A stretch of 64,000 nt of DNA from Coprinopsis marcescibilis (GCA_004369085.1 ML210192.1:1-64000), one strand, 5' to 3'; shown: positions 35,527-47,851, counted from the stretch's first letter. Notes: generated by a model not told the origin, from the letters alone. Program-made: numbers and translations.

Positions 35527-37166
35527 ATGACCGTAACTTTGCCGGCCGCTGCGACGTCGAAAGAGACAAAACCATGCACTCCCCTTCCCTCCAGTTACTA
35601 CACTGAGAGGTTGTCCGATGTATCTGCTGGACGAAAGCCTTCTCCTAGTGAGCAATATCATATCTGGCCCATTTGACGAACCGGTCACTGACAGATATAT
35701 CTCCTTGCTATGACAGTATGGGACCTCCTCCCCGTCGAGGACACCCCAGGAATGCTCTCCATGCTCGCCGGAAAGCCAAACCCAGCAACCTTTCCCTTCA
35801 AATATATTCACCTCGGGGTACGATCTCCCACCGACAAGACCAAGATTGAGGAGATTGCCATTGAGGGCAAAGACCTTGACGCTGCCTTGCAGTATGGCGT
35901 CACGACCGGGTTCACAGAGCTCGTGGACTGGGTGAGGGATATGATGGCGCAGGTGCACGGTCGGGATCCAGACTCCGAGGCCTGGAGGGTGTCGTTAGGT
36001 CCTGGAAGCCAGGATTTACTATACAAGGCTATGAATGCCTTGGTGAACCCGGGAGATACTGTCATTGTTGAGGGTCCTACTTATCCGTGCGTGTCCTGCT
36101 TAATCAACCCTGGTGGACTGTGTTCTCAATCTGGCGTTGTCTAAAGGGGTGTAACGCCTATCATGGCAGCACTTTCATGCCAATATGCCGTCGTGGATGT
36201 CGATGACCAAGGTGCGATTGCAACCGACATGGAGAAGATGCTTGCCAACTGGGATAGAAGCGTGAAACCATTTCCCAAAGTGTTTTACACCATTCCGGTG
36301 AGTCTCGATGTTCAACCCATCACGACACGCGCGTTTCTCATAAAGTTACTACTAGTTTGGTTGCAATCCATCGGGGGTGACGACAAGCTATGCACGGAGG
36401 ATCCAGCTCCTCGAGATCGCCAGGAAATACGACATCATCATCCTCGAAGACGACCCCTACTACTTCCTTTACTACGGCAAAGCACCAAAACCGCCATCCT
36501 ACTTCACCCTGGAGAAACAGCTGGGTGGGGAAGTTGGTCGTGTCCTGCGATTCGACAGCTTCAGCAAGGTCCTCGCGGCTGGGTTCCGTCTTGGGTGGAT
36601 CACAGGGCCTAGCACTCTTGTCGCAGCCATCGAACGTCATGTCAGTAATCTCACGTCGCCTTTGCATGAACCCTAACCGATCAGAACGCCCATTCCAGAA
36701 CTCGTGCAGCGTGGTACAACCTTCGTCGCTGACCCAAGCCGTTACCCTCCCTCTGCTAAAGCAATGGAAGATTTCCGGCTTCCTAGCACACACAGTCGCG
36801 ACAGCAAGCTTCTACCGCCAAAGACGCGACGCGTTCGAGGCGTGTCTGAACCGCCACCTCGCCGATCTCGCGGAATGGACAGTCCCCGAAGCGTCTATGT
36901 TCTTCTGGCTCAAACTGCGTCTTCCTCCCACCGTCCGTTGCCAGAACCTCGGTTCGCCGGGAGAGGAAGATGAAGGCGACTCTGCTGCTTTCATCAGGGA
37001 CAAGGCAATGCACCGCGGCGTTCTGTTATTGCCCGGTGCGAATGCATATGTTGATGACCGGAGCACTGCGAGAGTACGAGTCTCGTTTAGTCTCTTGTCG
37101 GATGAGCAGATGGAGGAAGCTGTGAGAAGACTAGCGGAGGTTTTGCGCGAAGAGTCGACCTCGTGA
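35527..37166 (+). CDS. PLP-dependent aminotransferase class I/II (Aro8/2-aminoadipate type), paralog B
   Basis: Five exons (35527-35647, 35717-36086, 36147-36297, 36356-36640, 36699-37166) sum to exactly 465 codons. The blocks are KPSPIWDLLPVEDTPGMLSML, AGKPNPATFPF, GPGSQDLLYKAMNAL, GPTYPGVTPIMAAL, FGCNPSGVTTSYARR, EDDPYYFLYYG near residue 245 and the PLP lysine in FDSFSKVLAAG at residue 285. It ends VRVSFSLLSDEQMEEAVRRLAEVLREESTS. Intron positions and phases match paralog A, so the two arose by duplication of an intron-bearing gene and now lie 21 kb apart in opposite orientation. The basic tail of paralog A is absent. A function in aromatic amino acid or lysine metabolism is inferred from the family. 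Confidence 0.9.
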
Positions 37167-37442
37167 CAGGAGGGGAAACATGCTGGTTGTTCGGTAAGGG
37201 CTGTGATCTGATTAGATTGACGATTAAACAGCGTGATGGATAGTTGAGTTTCCGCCTTGTAAAGTAGTAGTAAAAACGACAGATCTATCTAGGAGTTGGA
37301 TTATAATGATGCTAGTAAAAATGCATGTGTTGAGTCCTTGAATGAATGCGAATGCAGTGAACTGCGGGACGCTATGGTATGGCATGGATTGATGCAAAGG
37401 TATAGCGACAGATGCAGCCTTTTGATGCTATAAATACAGGAT

Positions 37443-39043
37443 TCATACGGCAGTACCATATGACGCTGGAAGCTCGCCATACGAGTCGGTCACGATTCTG
37501 ATCGGTATTGTCGTTTGCATCGATACGAACGGCGACTTGGAGGACGCCGGTGGTGCAATGTTCATCACCACAAATTCCTGAAAAACGCAGAATGACGTTA
37601 GATGGATACTCTAGGTTATGAGTCAATTGAAAGATGCACGAACCTTGACCTGGATGTTCCCAATGACAAATCCTCCGATCTTGACCGTGTCGTCACACTT
37701 TAGTGTTCCTTCCCAATCCAGGTGCTCCATGCAGCTCGTCGAATCGTAGCAAGAGGACATTAATGGAGGAACTGGTGTCAACGTTCCTTCACCAATGACA
37801 GAGTTCCTCCACGACTTTTCTCCGCGCACTTCAACGGTGACCTGTCGCATAAGGTAGACCCGTACTACTGGTTTGAGAGCAGGTTGAATCTTGGCACTTG
37901 TCCACGAGCTTGTCGAGGCGGTGGTTCGGGAATCAGAAGACAACACTCGATCCAAAGAGTCCGCAGCTCCGGAGCTTGAGAAGAGCTCGCGTAAACTGGA
38001 AACCCCTGAGGAAAGCTGGAGATGGAAGGGGATCGAATCAGTCAAGCCATAGACCCGACCAGCAGGTATGAAGAGCTGTAGAGAAATAGCTGGATAAGTC
38101 ACTGAATTCACCGAACCCTCATGGTCCCACGTAAGAGCTGTACGTACTGTGCATGAAATTGGGTCCAAGGAAGAGGAAGCGTTGCGTGTTTTGAGCGTTG
38201 AAGTGGCCTGGAACCATTCTTCTGGGGAGGTTTTGATGGAGGAGAAGAAGCCGGGGGAGGGGTAGATCGGCTGGGAGGGACGTGTTCGTGGGTAGTATGA
38301 GAAGGGGATTAAAATGCTGCGGTGTGGTGTGAGATGGCGCGAAATATTGCCAAAGACATTGGTGTGACGTACTGTTTTGTCTTTGTCCATCGGCCCACTT
38401 TTGAGCTTACAAGGCGTGTTACCCGAATGCGTAGGTGGTAACCCACGTTTACGAATAGTGTTGGAGTACCGTGCAAGAATGAGTTGAAAGAGGGGGGTAA
38501 TGGTTGTGTGGAATCTCCTTCGCGGAATGTTGTGGGGAGGGTGAAGTCGAGAGGGAGTTGGTCAGGACATATGTCCGTCGGCTTGGGATGCTTGGGGCGG
38601 GACCAGAGGACTTGCCGGATGTGCAGTAACTTGATCGCCCTCCCGCCACTATCGCTGAGGGTCGTTTCGATCTTACCCCCGACCTACGCGTCGATTTAGT
38701 GTCTGGAAATCAATATCGTGTTATAGAAACATACCTCGAATTCGACCTCTGTGATCAACTCGTGCTGCTCGAACAGGAGCGCGCCATTGATACAGCCGTG
38801 ACGACCATAGGAAGGGATGGACGCCCCGTTCTCCTGGTCGTTGAGAATGATAGTAGTCTTTCCAGACTTTTTGATGAAGGTGCCGGTTGGTTGAGAGCCA
38901 GCTAGGCGGGTGGAGGGTGTGTGCTCGAGCCTCTGTTCGTCGCCTGACGGTTCGTGTGAGTAAGATGGGGCAGGTACAGAGGGCGAGTAGTCAGGAAGCT
39001 GCAACAAGGACGAGGAAGAAGCCATAGAAGAGCCAGAGATCAT
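37443..39043 (-). CDS. Arrestin-like protein (fungal alpha-arrestin family)
   Basis: The start was taken at 39043 (MISGSSMASSSSLLQLPDYSPSVPAPSYSHEP). An ATG 18 bases downstream is equally possible. Five exons join in frame through introns near 38740, 38420 and 38345. The N-lobe reads TTIILNDQENGASIPSYGRHGCINGALLF...VEFEVGGKIETTL and LPLDFTLPTTF. The C-lobe has ILIPFSYYPRTRPSQPIYPSPGF and VYLMRQVTVEVRGEKSW. The last exon ends PIRIVTDSYGELPASYGTAV with the stop at 37443-37445. The LPxYxP..PAPxY..E opening is typical of basidiomycete arrestin-like proteins that recruit ubiquitin ligases to membrane cargo. No exact PPxY motif is visible in it. Confidence 0.75.
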
Positions 39044-39810
39044 CCTGAAGGGGGGCGTGGTCTGAGAGGAAAACAAGTCGAGTGAGTGAATAGAGGCAAT
39101 GTCATATGTATGTTTTGCGGACGCCGGTATCTTTGCGCCTTTTTAAGACAGGGCGTTATACACTTTGGAATGGCCATCCCTGACAGGTTACAGCAAGAGA
39201 TTCCCGAGTCATGTCCGCCGGACCCTTTCTTCTGGCGGCAGGTCATAGCCTAGTCCTGTGAGATCGGCGTAACATATGACAAAGCTGTTGAGAGAATGGC
39301 TTCGAGTCATATGTTCATTCGGTATCCACTTGAGATGCGACTGTTGCGGTTGTAAAAGAGCGCTGGAGTTCTACGGTGGAAAAAGTGTGAGTCAGTGGCT
39401 GTCAAAGGTAAGGTGCATCTTTGAAATGCGCCTTTGGGGCTGCGCAGATTGATATCACATTAGGTCAATGATCCGCGAGAACAGGGATGCATTTAATTGG
39501 CGCCGCATGCTGTGCAAGCGCCAGGCCGACGACACAGTATGTACTCGGATACCTGCTGAACTTTTTTATTCAAAACAGGTGGGTACGTTAGGGTACAGTT
39601 ACAAGGAGTGAAAACGATTGGGTTGGTATACAGAAAGGATACAAAAGGAATAAACGCAAAGTCCACGTCACCGACAATTAGTAGCCAAGCTATTAAGGTA
39701 CAACTTTGACAGGGGCCAGGACACTATCAGATAACAGCCAGTCCAAGAGACGAAAGCGAGGCACAGGATGAATGAGCCCTGAATTATGGTGTCACCCTAA
39801 AACGACCAAC
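39044..39810. other. Intergenic
   Basis: No supported exon. Two same-strand genes flank it. Confidence 0.35.
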
Positions 39811-40800
39811 TCAATTGTTCCTGGAACTTGAGTTTTCCAGCTGAGCTAGTGTCTGCTCTCGTTGTTGGTCTCTGGCTCCTTCAGAGATGTTGCTGTCGGT
39901 CCGTTGGAGGCCAGAAGCGGTTGAATATGCAGAGGTCGGCCTCTGTGCCCTCAGCTCTTCCGTCAAGAAGCCTTGCAGGAGCATCCTGCTGCCTCTTGTG
40001 TTTCCGTATGCCGGTGGTGGGGCGATAGCGATAAGATGATCATCGACATCACCTGTTCCATGTCCGCTTTGTGCTAGAACGGCTGCATAGGTGGGAAGCG
40101 GAGGTCGGTTCCATGGCGCATACGCGAACGAGAGGGCCATGTCGCTGTGCTGCTCTGCCCTGTTCCTGTACCGCGGAAGCATTGCTCCAGGGTTAACGTG
40201 GGCGTAGCGCTCCGCGCGAATCCGGTACACTCGTCGTTCGAGAAAGATGAGCTGGCCGATGATCGCGAATGCGAACACGACGTGGACAAAGATCACTGAC
40301 GAATGCCCTCCGGCAATGCCTTCGCTGATCTTTTGTCCAGTGAACACCCATGCTGTGACGCATCCAGTTAAAACGATTAACTGGAAGAGAAACGCGAGGA
40401 AGGTTATGAGTCTGACACCGCCTAGACCCGGTACGAGCTTGGGCTTGAGGTACCGTAGGATCCTGGGTTTTGGCGAAGCGACTGGGGCGGCCGGGGGTGT
40501 CGCGGAGTTGGGGGGAGATGAACGGGTCGCTGTGTGGACTGCGGGGGGCGGTGAAATAGCGGTGTTGCTAGGGGTGGTGGGCTGAGCGTCTCGGTCTGCT
40601 GGGTGTCGTTCTGGGAGGGCCAGGTCTCGGTCTGCTGGGTTGCTATGCGGCGTCTGGACATGAACTCCTTCTATAAATCCCAGCTCGCCCTGTTTTAACG
40701 GCAAAGGGCCTGCCTCTTGTCGTGCTTCATCATAGGACGGTGGGCTGCCAGTTATAGACGTCGAACTCGTCGCTTGCTCAAGAATTTCGGGCGTCGGCAT
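39811..40800 (-). CDS. Two-helix membrane protein with PPxY motifs, unknown family
   Basis: A single exon of 329 codons from ATG at 40800 (MPTPEILEQATSSTS). The long open frame continues upstream only through non-ATG codons. The N-terminal third is Pro/Ser-rich and contains PPSYDEA. Two membrane helices follow, VRLITFLAFLFQLIVLTGCVTAWVF and VIFVHVVFAFAIIGQLIFL, then a cytosolic part with PPLPTYAAV and PPPAYGN. PPxY motifs bind WW domains of Rsp5/Nedd4 ligases, so a role as a Rsp5 adaptor or substrate is possible. No enzyme motif is visible, and I do not recognise the family. The N- and C-termini should lie on the same side of the membrane. Confidence 0.7.
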   Translation of the reverse strand: MPTPEILEQATSSTSITGSPPSYDEARQEAGPLPLKQGELGFIEGVHVQTPHSNPADRDLALPERHPADRDAQPTTPSNTAISPPPAVHTATRSSPPNSATPPAAPVASPKPRILRYLKPKLVPGLGGVRLITFLAFLFQLIVLTGCVTAWVFTGQKISEGIAGGHSSVIFVHVVFAFAIIGQLIFLERRVYRIRAERYAHVNPGAMLPRYRNRAEQHSDMALSFAYAPWNRPPLPTYAAVLAQSGHGTGDVDDHLIAIAPPPAYGNTRGSRMLLQGFLTEELRAQRPTSAYSTASGLQRTDSNISEGARDQQREQTLAQLENSSSRNN

Positions 40801-41356
40801 CGCTATTATTGAACCTTGTGTCGTCCCTAACGGAAAATGAACCAGGCTTGAAGAGGGTGCGCCGGGCAGGGAGAATGAAAGAGTTTTGTCAAGTTCTTGA
40901 GCGCCGCTCAACAACTAAGCTTTATGAATATGAAATGATAAAATGAAAGGCCACGACAAGAATCACCAAAGTCAACGTCTCGTCGAAGGGAGAGCCCAAT
41001 ATGAGCGGGCGTCGACATGAGCTCAGGCCGTTGCCACGGTGTCTACAATTAGCTATTCTCCATCAGTCTTGCAACAACAATGATGGCGGTTACAGAAAGG
41101 TCCACAACTCCTCAGAAACGCCGCAGAGAAGATTTGGGATACCCAATAGCATTCGTCAAGTCCTGATGGAGTCCTTGACCGAATAATCTTGTTGTGATAA
41201 GATAACAAGCAGGTAACAAAAACCAGTGTCAACCGGTGCTAAGCTGTATTGTTGGTTATTAATAGAAATAAGGCCTCTTGAGCGGTACAATAAGCAGTGG
41301 ATGAACAAGCTTCGCCATGTATATTGCTACTCGAGCATTTCCGAAAGGATAGGGAA
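40801..41356. other. Intergenic
   Basis: Nothing supported beyond the flanking promoter and 3' UTR. Confidence 0.35.
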
Positions 41357-43318
41357 TTAAACATCCATCTTTATATCTTCCCTCGGGACGATCTCCCCCA
41401 GATCTACGACAGTGTAAAATTCGAATTTCTTGATTTCTGGGGCTTTGGCGGAATGCTTTGGATCGCCATCGCCGTCACCGCTTTCGGAGGGTGCAGTGTC
41501 ATCGGAGCGATATGTGTATGCCACGAACATATTGAACTGTGAATACAGAGGCCATTTAGACAGCATGTAACCACCAAAGAACTACAACACACCTTGACAT
41601 TTCCCCGGGCTTCTTTACCAATGACCACCTCCCCACCGACAACGGTCGTATTCGCCTTGCGTTCCAATACACCGACATTTTTGGGTTTTGCGCGGGGATC
41701 TTTTTCTTTATTCCTGGCCACTGATGCGGCGCTTGCTCCCCTGATCCCCAATTCATCATCCTCGACATCAAACATATCCTCATCATCATCGTACTCCCAT
41801 GCTTCTGCAAAGGCCGAGATCCCAAACGGTACAGTAGGCAATGAGATCACGAATGGTGGCCGTCGAACCTTCTCGGTACCGCCCTCTTTCTCCTGCGTGA
41901 TCAAAGTCGAGATATGCACCCGTTGGACGGATAGCTGCACATGGATTGGGTCGTAGAGTGGATTTGTGAGTGCGAGATGAAACGAATAGCTCCGTCCCGC
42001 TACGAGGCCTGTCAAGTATTTATCGTCGTCGCGAACTTGTTGCGTCGTTGACTTTCCGAGGTTGCGTTTCGCTATATCAGCAAGGGCTTGTTGTACATGA
42101 GGCAGAGTGACGACGATTGCTGGCAAATAGTTGGATGCGACGAGTTTGATCTTGTACCGTACTGACTGGGCCTTCTGTTCAGGCTTGATGAGGATATGGG
42201 TACATGCTGGACACCGTTTAGACCGTTTTGAATGTAGAGGTATCCGGAGAGGTTTCAGGTCTCTGTCATAGTACCACTCGTCAGAGAAAGCTGATCAAAA
42301 ACGCAGAACACGCACTTGGTTTGAAGCGACGAAGCCCAACTGCTTTCCCACCGTTGCTCAAGCGAAGCCACACTAGATATACTCTCTAATCTCTTCATAA
42401 AGTCAACGTCATCATCTCCTCCACCTATATTAGACGATCCGATGTCTAACCGCGCCTTGTACTCTGGCATCTCATCCTTGTTGATGCTCTTGTCCTTGTC
42501 CTTTCCAGGTCCGCGGGCAGAGGTGCTCCTGGCCAGGGGGTTGTACTTGGCAACCCCAGGAATCTCGCGTGCAAGTGCGGCGGATGCAGCGGCTGTGACA
42601 GAGTTGGTATGGAGGGAATGTAAGTGATGGGATGCCCCGGTGGAATGAGCGACCGCATGACTACCGGTTGTGGACGCTGCCAGAGCAGAGGCTCGCAAGA
42701 AGGGGTCAAAATGTTCCTTCAGACGTTCGAATTCTAGCGAGTCTGGGGCGGAATCTTCGTGTTTCTGGAGCTGTGCTAGACTTTGTGCGTAAGCGACCGT
42801 CTGCCCTTTGACGTTGAAGACGTACCAGCTAGCCCTGTGGGTTTTTCAAATGTGATGTTGAGCTGGGAGCTTGAGTCCCATCTGCAGTGATTACAGTAGA
42901 GAAAGAAGGGAGGTTCGCCGACTGCACTTATTGGAGCTGATAGACTCAGTCCGTCGCCTGAATCTGGAGGATCGGAGGGTACAACTGAGAGGGTGTTGCG
43001 GCAATTTGGACACATAAAGCAGTTTCTTGCGCATCTGAGAAGACATAATCAGCAAGCTAGGGTGTATTACAGTTCTGGAGCCCACCTATTCTTCTCTGCG
43101 CGAACACTGGCACTCGGCACCTCGAACAAGCAATTCGGGCAATAGTATGTGCTAACTTCGACTGACACACAGCGGTTACATCGCACGGCGTCGCATTCTT
43201 CGCAAAAGAACAGTGTGTGTAGAGAATGAAAGTGGTGAGAGGAAGAGGGTAGATGTGGAGGAGGAGGCGTAAGATTTGCGGTTAAGCATTGACAGTGGTA
43301 CTTTATACTGGGCGTCAT
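41357..43318 (-). CDS. DCTN4: Dynactin subunit 4 (p62)
   Basis: The start is ATG at 43318. The first exon reads YHCQCLTANLTPPPPHLPSSSHHFHSLHTLFFCEECDAVRCNRCVSVEVSTYYCPNCLFEVPS, and the next has CFMCPNCRNTLSV. These are the paired zinc-ribbon cysteines of dynactin p62. The middle exons carry FLYCNHCRWDSS, a long Ala/Ser-rich stretch, DFMKRLESISSVASLEQRWESSW and RSKRCPACTHILIKPEQKAQSVRYKIKLVASNYLPAI. The C-terminal part, FNMFVAYTYRSDDTA...FYTVVDLGEIV, completes the family. p62 sits at the pointed end of the dynactin Arp1 filament and helps link dynein to cargo. The DCTN4 orthology is clear; the acidic insertion DDDEDMFDVEDDELG is lineage-specific. Confidence 0.9.
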
Positions 43319-43709
43319 GGTTAGTGGCAGGCAACTCCGAAAGTTTCGATCCGGACGCGCTCTTTGGCCGTAAAGCTCTTGCCAAACATTGCCCGTGGCT
43401 ATGACTACCCCTAACTTTGGTAGAGCGAAGGAATCGCGACTTCGGATATGCGAAAGGTATCATGACCTGATCCCGTATCTGGGTCAGAAGCTGCTCAGCT
43501 CTACATCGAATGTTCAACGTTCAGATCTCAGAGTTCACCTCCTTCGACGCGACGCGTCAGAAAGCCCCGTCGGACGCGTAGCGGGAACATTACATAATCA
43601 AACATCCCTATATCTACCTCCTCGAGCTGAGAACCCATTCCCAGTCGTATCCCTCGTTCTTCCTACAACATACAAACCTCAAGCCCACAGCTACAGCATA
43701 CTTTGACCC
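43319..43709. other. Intergenic between dynactin p62 and polymerase fragment
   Basis: Short frames only. It carries the p62 promoter. No motif links it to the polymerase fragment. Confidence 0.35.
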
Positions 43710-45811
43710 ATGATATACGTGCCTTTTGCAGCTGTTATTAAGGATCTGCCCCCTAATCAAGACATCCCCGTTGTATCGGGAACGGGTCCGTACTGCCGTC
43801 GACCCACCGTTTATTTCAATTTGCGAGCTAATCATGATCCCGCCTTTGTTATAAACTCAGAAAGGCAAAGGTTCTTTGATACTGATGGATTTGCAACGAC
43901 CAATTTAGCTCAGAACTTCGAGCTACCGTTTGGTACTGCTCTTTTCCGACTCAAAGATGTGCACCCGTTTGAAGTTCGAGCGCTCATCACTGCTTCGAAT
44001 TTATTATAGTCTACTATCATATCCAGGGCGAGCCATATATTCGTAAGGATGGTAATGCTGTGGAGATACATCTCTACGGAAGGACCAAGGTGTGTTGCAT
44101 CTTACCGCTCCATTTTCTGTTGAATGCCATACCGAGTATTGAACTCCGCTTTCAAGGATGAGACTACAGTTTTGGCGAGAGTCACTGACTACCGTCAATG
44201 TGTATATATAAAGGGATCTCGTGCGTCTGGACCCATACGTACAGCTGATCTGCATATATGGCTCAATGTAAGCCATGTTTTCTGTCATTCCGATTATTAA
44301 CGACACGAATGATCAGGACAATTTGGCGACAAAGCCAATTGACCGGGTCATCCGGGCAGACCCACTTACGCTGGAAGTACATTTGCGACTTCCGGTGAAT
44401 ATGATCGAGTTGAACAAGGTGTGCTTCAGGCGTTTTATTACTACTCCGCGAATTTTAAGACCCAGACCCACTTGAACAGTTAGTCCAAATCGCAGGTTTC
44501 AAGAGGCAGGATTGGCTAGAGTGTCACGGAAAATGCGACGCTGATCAGCTCGCTGTGCCGTATCATATGGACTTCATATCTACGACTCAAGTTGAGATCT
44601 ACTCTCCTTGAGCAGAGCCTCAAGTAGTTGATAACTTGATCGAGCGCAGATTCGTGCAGGCACTTGGCTAGCAGTATCAAACCATGATGTTGTGTGCGAC
44701 ACGGAGAAGATATCGACATGTCAACTAGAGGTTTTTACTAGGTGCGTAAACAGCTGGCATAAAATTTCACGGCTTTAACTCTGAAATCTAGCTTTCGGAG
44801 CATCAAACTCTGCCCAGACCTTCCTCCGGGCCCATGTCGTTTTCTCTGTTTTGACATCGAAACCCTAATAGATTCAAATTGTCCTCAAGCAACTAATCCC
44901 GTGACCCAAATCTCCTGCACCGTTAGCCGCAGTGGTACGTCATATATCATATATAACTTTCGCTACTGTTTATATAGACGCATATCAACCACAACAGGGG
45001 ACGCAGAGCCTTACTTTCGCTGCGTATTAACTTGGAAGACCTGCTCTCCATTCCAAGGCGCTCAAGTATTTTCGCACCATATGGAAGAGGGACTCCTGAT
45101 GAGCTTCAAGCAGCTCCTAATGGACAAGGACCCAGATTTCGTGGTAGGATATAATAGCTCTAACTTCGATGTTCCTTACCTGCTGCGTCGGGCGGCGTCC
45201 CTTGGACTTATCAGCTTCCTTTCACTTGGACGAATTATTGGTACGAGTTTCATTGTCTCTTGGATTGTCTCAGTAATCTTTACCCCCCACTTAGGACAAG
45301 CCTCAGATGTACTTCCAAAAGAGGAATGTAAGCAATGGGAGACCACGCCGAGGCTTCCTGGCCGGGTAACGATCGATGTTCTTCAATACATAATGAAGAA
45401 TAACCGACCGCCATGGGCCGATGGGTGGCTAAAGCTGAGGCATGTGGCCCCGTGGCTTGTAGGGGACTTCAAAGAGACATCAGAGTGGAATAGCAATACC
45501 CGTACCTTGTTTCATGGGGACGACGATTCTCGGAGGAAACTGGCAATTTACTGCCTCAAAGTAAGTTCAAATGACTGCGGCGGTTCCTGTTACTGACGGT
45601 ATGACCGTATATACAGGACTCTTACCTAGCCCATAAGCTATTATTCAAGCTCCGGTGCATTGCGGTGCTTTTCGAAGATGCCGCTGCCCGATGTGCCTCT
45701 CTCGACACCGCCAGCCGATACATGAATCGGGAGCATTGTATCTCGGTTCAAAGAGTCTTTGACTGTTACTGCTTGCCCGGTTACAGTGCTTTACGACCAT
45801 TGCCTGTTTAG
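43710..45811 (+). pseudogene. Truncated DNA polymerase delta-like fragment (exonuclease domain only)
   Basis: From about 44790 the exons read FRSIKLCPDLPPGPCRFLCFDIETL (Exo I, DIE), then TCSPFQGAQVFSHHMEEGLL..., VVGYNSSNFDVPYLLRRA (Exo II), GRVTIDVLQYIMK and RRKLAIYCLK-DSYLAHKL (Exo III, Tyr-x3-Asp across an intron). All four exonuclease metal ligands survive. The match to the B-family delta catalytic subunit goes on through a degenerate ...SRYMNREHCISVQRVFDC and ends at a stop (45809-45811). The polymerase palm, fingers and thumb are absent. Weak N-terminal-domain exons are seen upstream at 44030-44092 (EPYIRKDGNAVEIHLYGRTK) and 44317-44418. An open frame at 43710-44009 of unknown kind may belong to it. 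It is most likely a partial duplicate that has decayed; a stand-alone exonuclease cannot be excluded. Confidence 0.6.
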
Positions 45812-46300
45812 AATCCAAGTATTCTCCTTACATGTTGGCAAACCATTCCAATGCGTACATTAAACGTTGCGGCGAATACAACATGCCCCCAAATTTTCTT
45901 CATCACCCGAGTAGCTTTCAGCCCCTCAGGCTCCAATGCCACCGTTATCTCGATTCTCGACCGTCAGCAATATCCATCACCTCGGAGCCGATTTTTACCT
46001 AGTAGCTTTCACGGATGCGCGGAATTTTTTGCCCTCGCCGAAACCCTGAGTGAACCTTTGGCGCTTTAGCGCTCGCCCGGCTTGGCATAACAACCCAGGT
46101 GCGTCATATGCCCTTGGCACCGATTCAACGCAATGCTTGAAGCTTGATCATCAACTTCTATGTTGGATGCCCCACAAGTCGTTACAAATCACCAGTGGGC
46201 ATCTTGGTATAGATCTGCTTCAGACATAGATAAAAACACGTTCGGTGCATTTTGACTTCCCGCTTCCCTCCCGTCAGCTCAGCAATTTCTCGCGGGACGC
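45812..46300. other. Intergenic upstream of epoxide hydrolase array
   Basis: No polymerase-domain continuation was found here in any frame. It holds the promoter of epoxide hydrolase 1. Confidence 0.4.
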
Positions 46301-47851
46301 ATGGCTCTCACAGAAACACCGTTCAAAATCTCCATCTCCGACGCTGATCTCGAGCAGTTGAAGAAGAAGCTCGAGCTCACGCGACTCCCTGACGAACTGG
46401 AAGACGCAGGAAAGGTGTATGGATCGCCATTGGTCGACGTTCGTCGTATGACCAAGCACTGGAAGAACGGTTTCGACTGGCGCAAACAAGAGGCTAAGCT
46501 CAACGAGGAGTTGCCCCAGTTTACTCGGGACGTTGAGGTGGATGGCTTTGGTGTTCTGAATGTACATTATGTGCACAAGAAGAGTCAAGCTGCCAACGCT
46601 ATTCCTTTGCTTTTCGTACACGGATGTGAGTGACGCTTTGTCATTGTGTGACGTACAACGCTGAGAGGCTGCTTCAGGGCCAGGGAGCTTTATCGAGGTC
46701 TTGAAGATACTGCCTCTTCTGAATGGAGTATCTACGGACCATCCAAGTTTCCATGTCGTAGCGATCAGCCTCCCCGGGTTCGGCTTTTCTGAAGCACCAC
46801 ACAAGAAAGGATTTGAAGGCAAGCAGATGGCGCAGGTATGAGAGCCTACCAGTTAGCATGTTGTTATTGCAGAAATTGACCGTGCTTTGTGCAGACGGGG
46901 CATAAGCTTATGTTGGCTTTGGGACATAATGAATACGGTGAGTACCCACCCGCTTTTACACGGATGGCATCTAAAATAGGCGATAGTGGTACAGGGCGGC
47001 GACTGGGGGGCATTGATTGGGCGAGACATGGCGCAGCTATATGGGCCAAAGCACGTCAAGGCCTGGCACACAAATCTACCTGTGTAAGTATCCTTTGTCA
47101 GATATTGAATTCGCCAAACCCACCAATTCATTCATCCCATTCAGCGGAAATCCTCCGCACCTTCTCACCCACCCTCTGCTGTTCCTGCGACACCTTCTCT
47201 TTGGTTACAACGCCAGAGATAAGGCTGCACTGGAGAACACGAAAAGATTCCAGACCGAAGGTTCGGCGTACCAGGGGCAGCATCGTACAAGACCTCAAAC
47301 GCTCTCTTATAGTCTTGCCGATTCGCCTGTCGGCTTGCTTGGCTGGATTTACGAGAAGCTCTATGCCTGGACTGATGGATATGAGTGGACTGACGACGAA
47401 GGTCTGTCACACCAATGATGTTGCTTCAGCGCTGTCTAACTTACCTTATGCTAGTCTTAACCTGGATATCGCTGTACTGGTTCTCCCGTGCGGGGCCAGC
47501 AGCTTCGTTGCGGATCTACTATGAGGTGTATCATGCTCGCGGAGCAGGAGGAAACATGCAAAACCTGGAGACGGACACACCGACCGGATACTCTTATTTC
47601 CCAAAGGAAATATATACTTTCCCGAAGAGGTAAAGTCGTGCCGTGCCTGCTTTTCTCGCTGTACATTAACAAAGGAAAATAGCTGGTATACTGCGGGCTT
47701 TCCAAATGTCATATTCGAGTCTGAACATGACACTGGGGGCCACTTTGCTGCTTGGGAGCAGCCCCATGCACTGGTTGGAGACTTGAGGAGTATGTTTGGA
47801 AAGAAGGGTCCAGCGTACGGCTTTGTCCCTGGTAAATCGGGTTACGATTGA
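46301..47851 (+). CDS. Epoxide hydrolase 1 (microsomal-type, EHN plus alpha/beta hydrolase)
   Basis: ATG at 46301 ([33 protein letters not shown]). The first exon is the epoxide-hydrolase N-terminal domain with [16 protein letters not shown] and HYVHKKS. The oxyanion motif HGWPGSF is formed across an intron. Later exons give [14 protein letters not shown], the nucleophile elbow [14 protein letters not shown] (Asp in GGDWG), the cap region [26 protein letters not shown], and [23 protein letters not shown]. After [10 protein letters not shown] the catalytic His appears in [10 protein letters not shown]. The stop is at 47849-47851. About eight introns split it, at positions shared with the other copies. 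It opens epoxides to diols; a role in detoxifying plant- or self-made epoxides is inferred. Confidence 0.9.

Noticed and set aside
40801..40914. Longer start for the PPxY membrane protein
   Set aside because: The extension begins with TTG, not ATG. The first in-frame ATG is at 40800.
43710..45811. Polinton/Maverick-type transposon polymerase
   Set aside because: The motifs are those of a cellular delta-type polymerase exonuclease domain. No integrase, protease or terminal repeats were seen around it.
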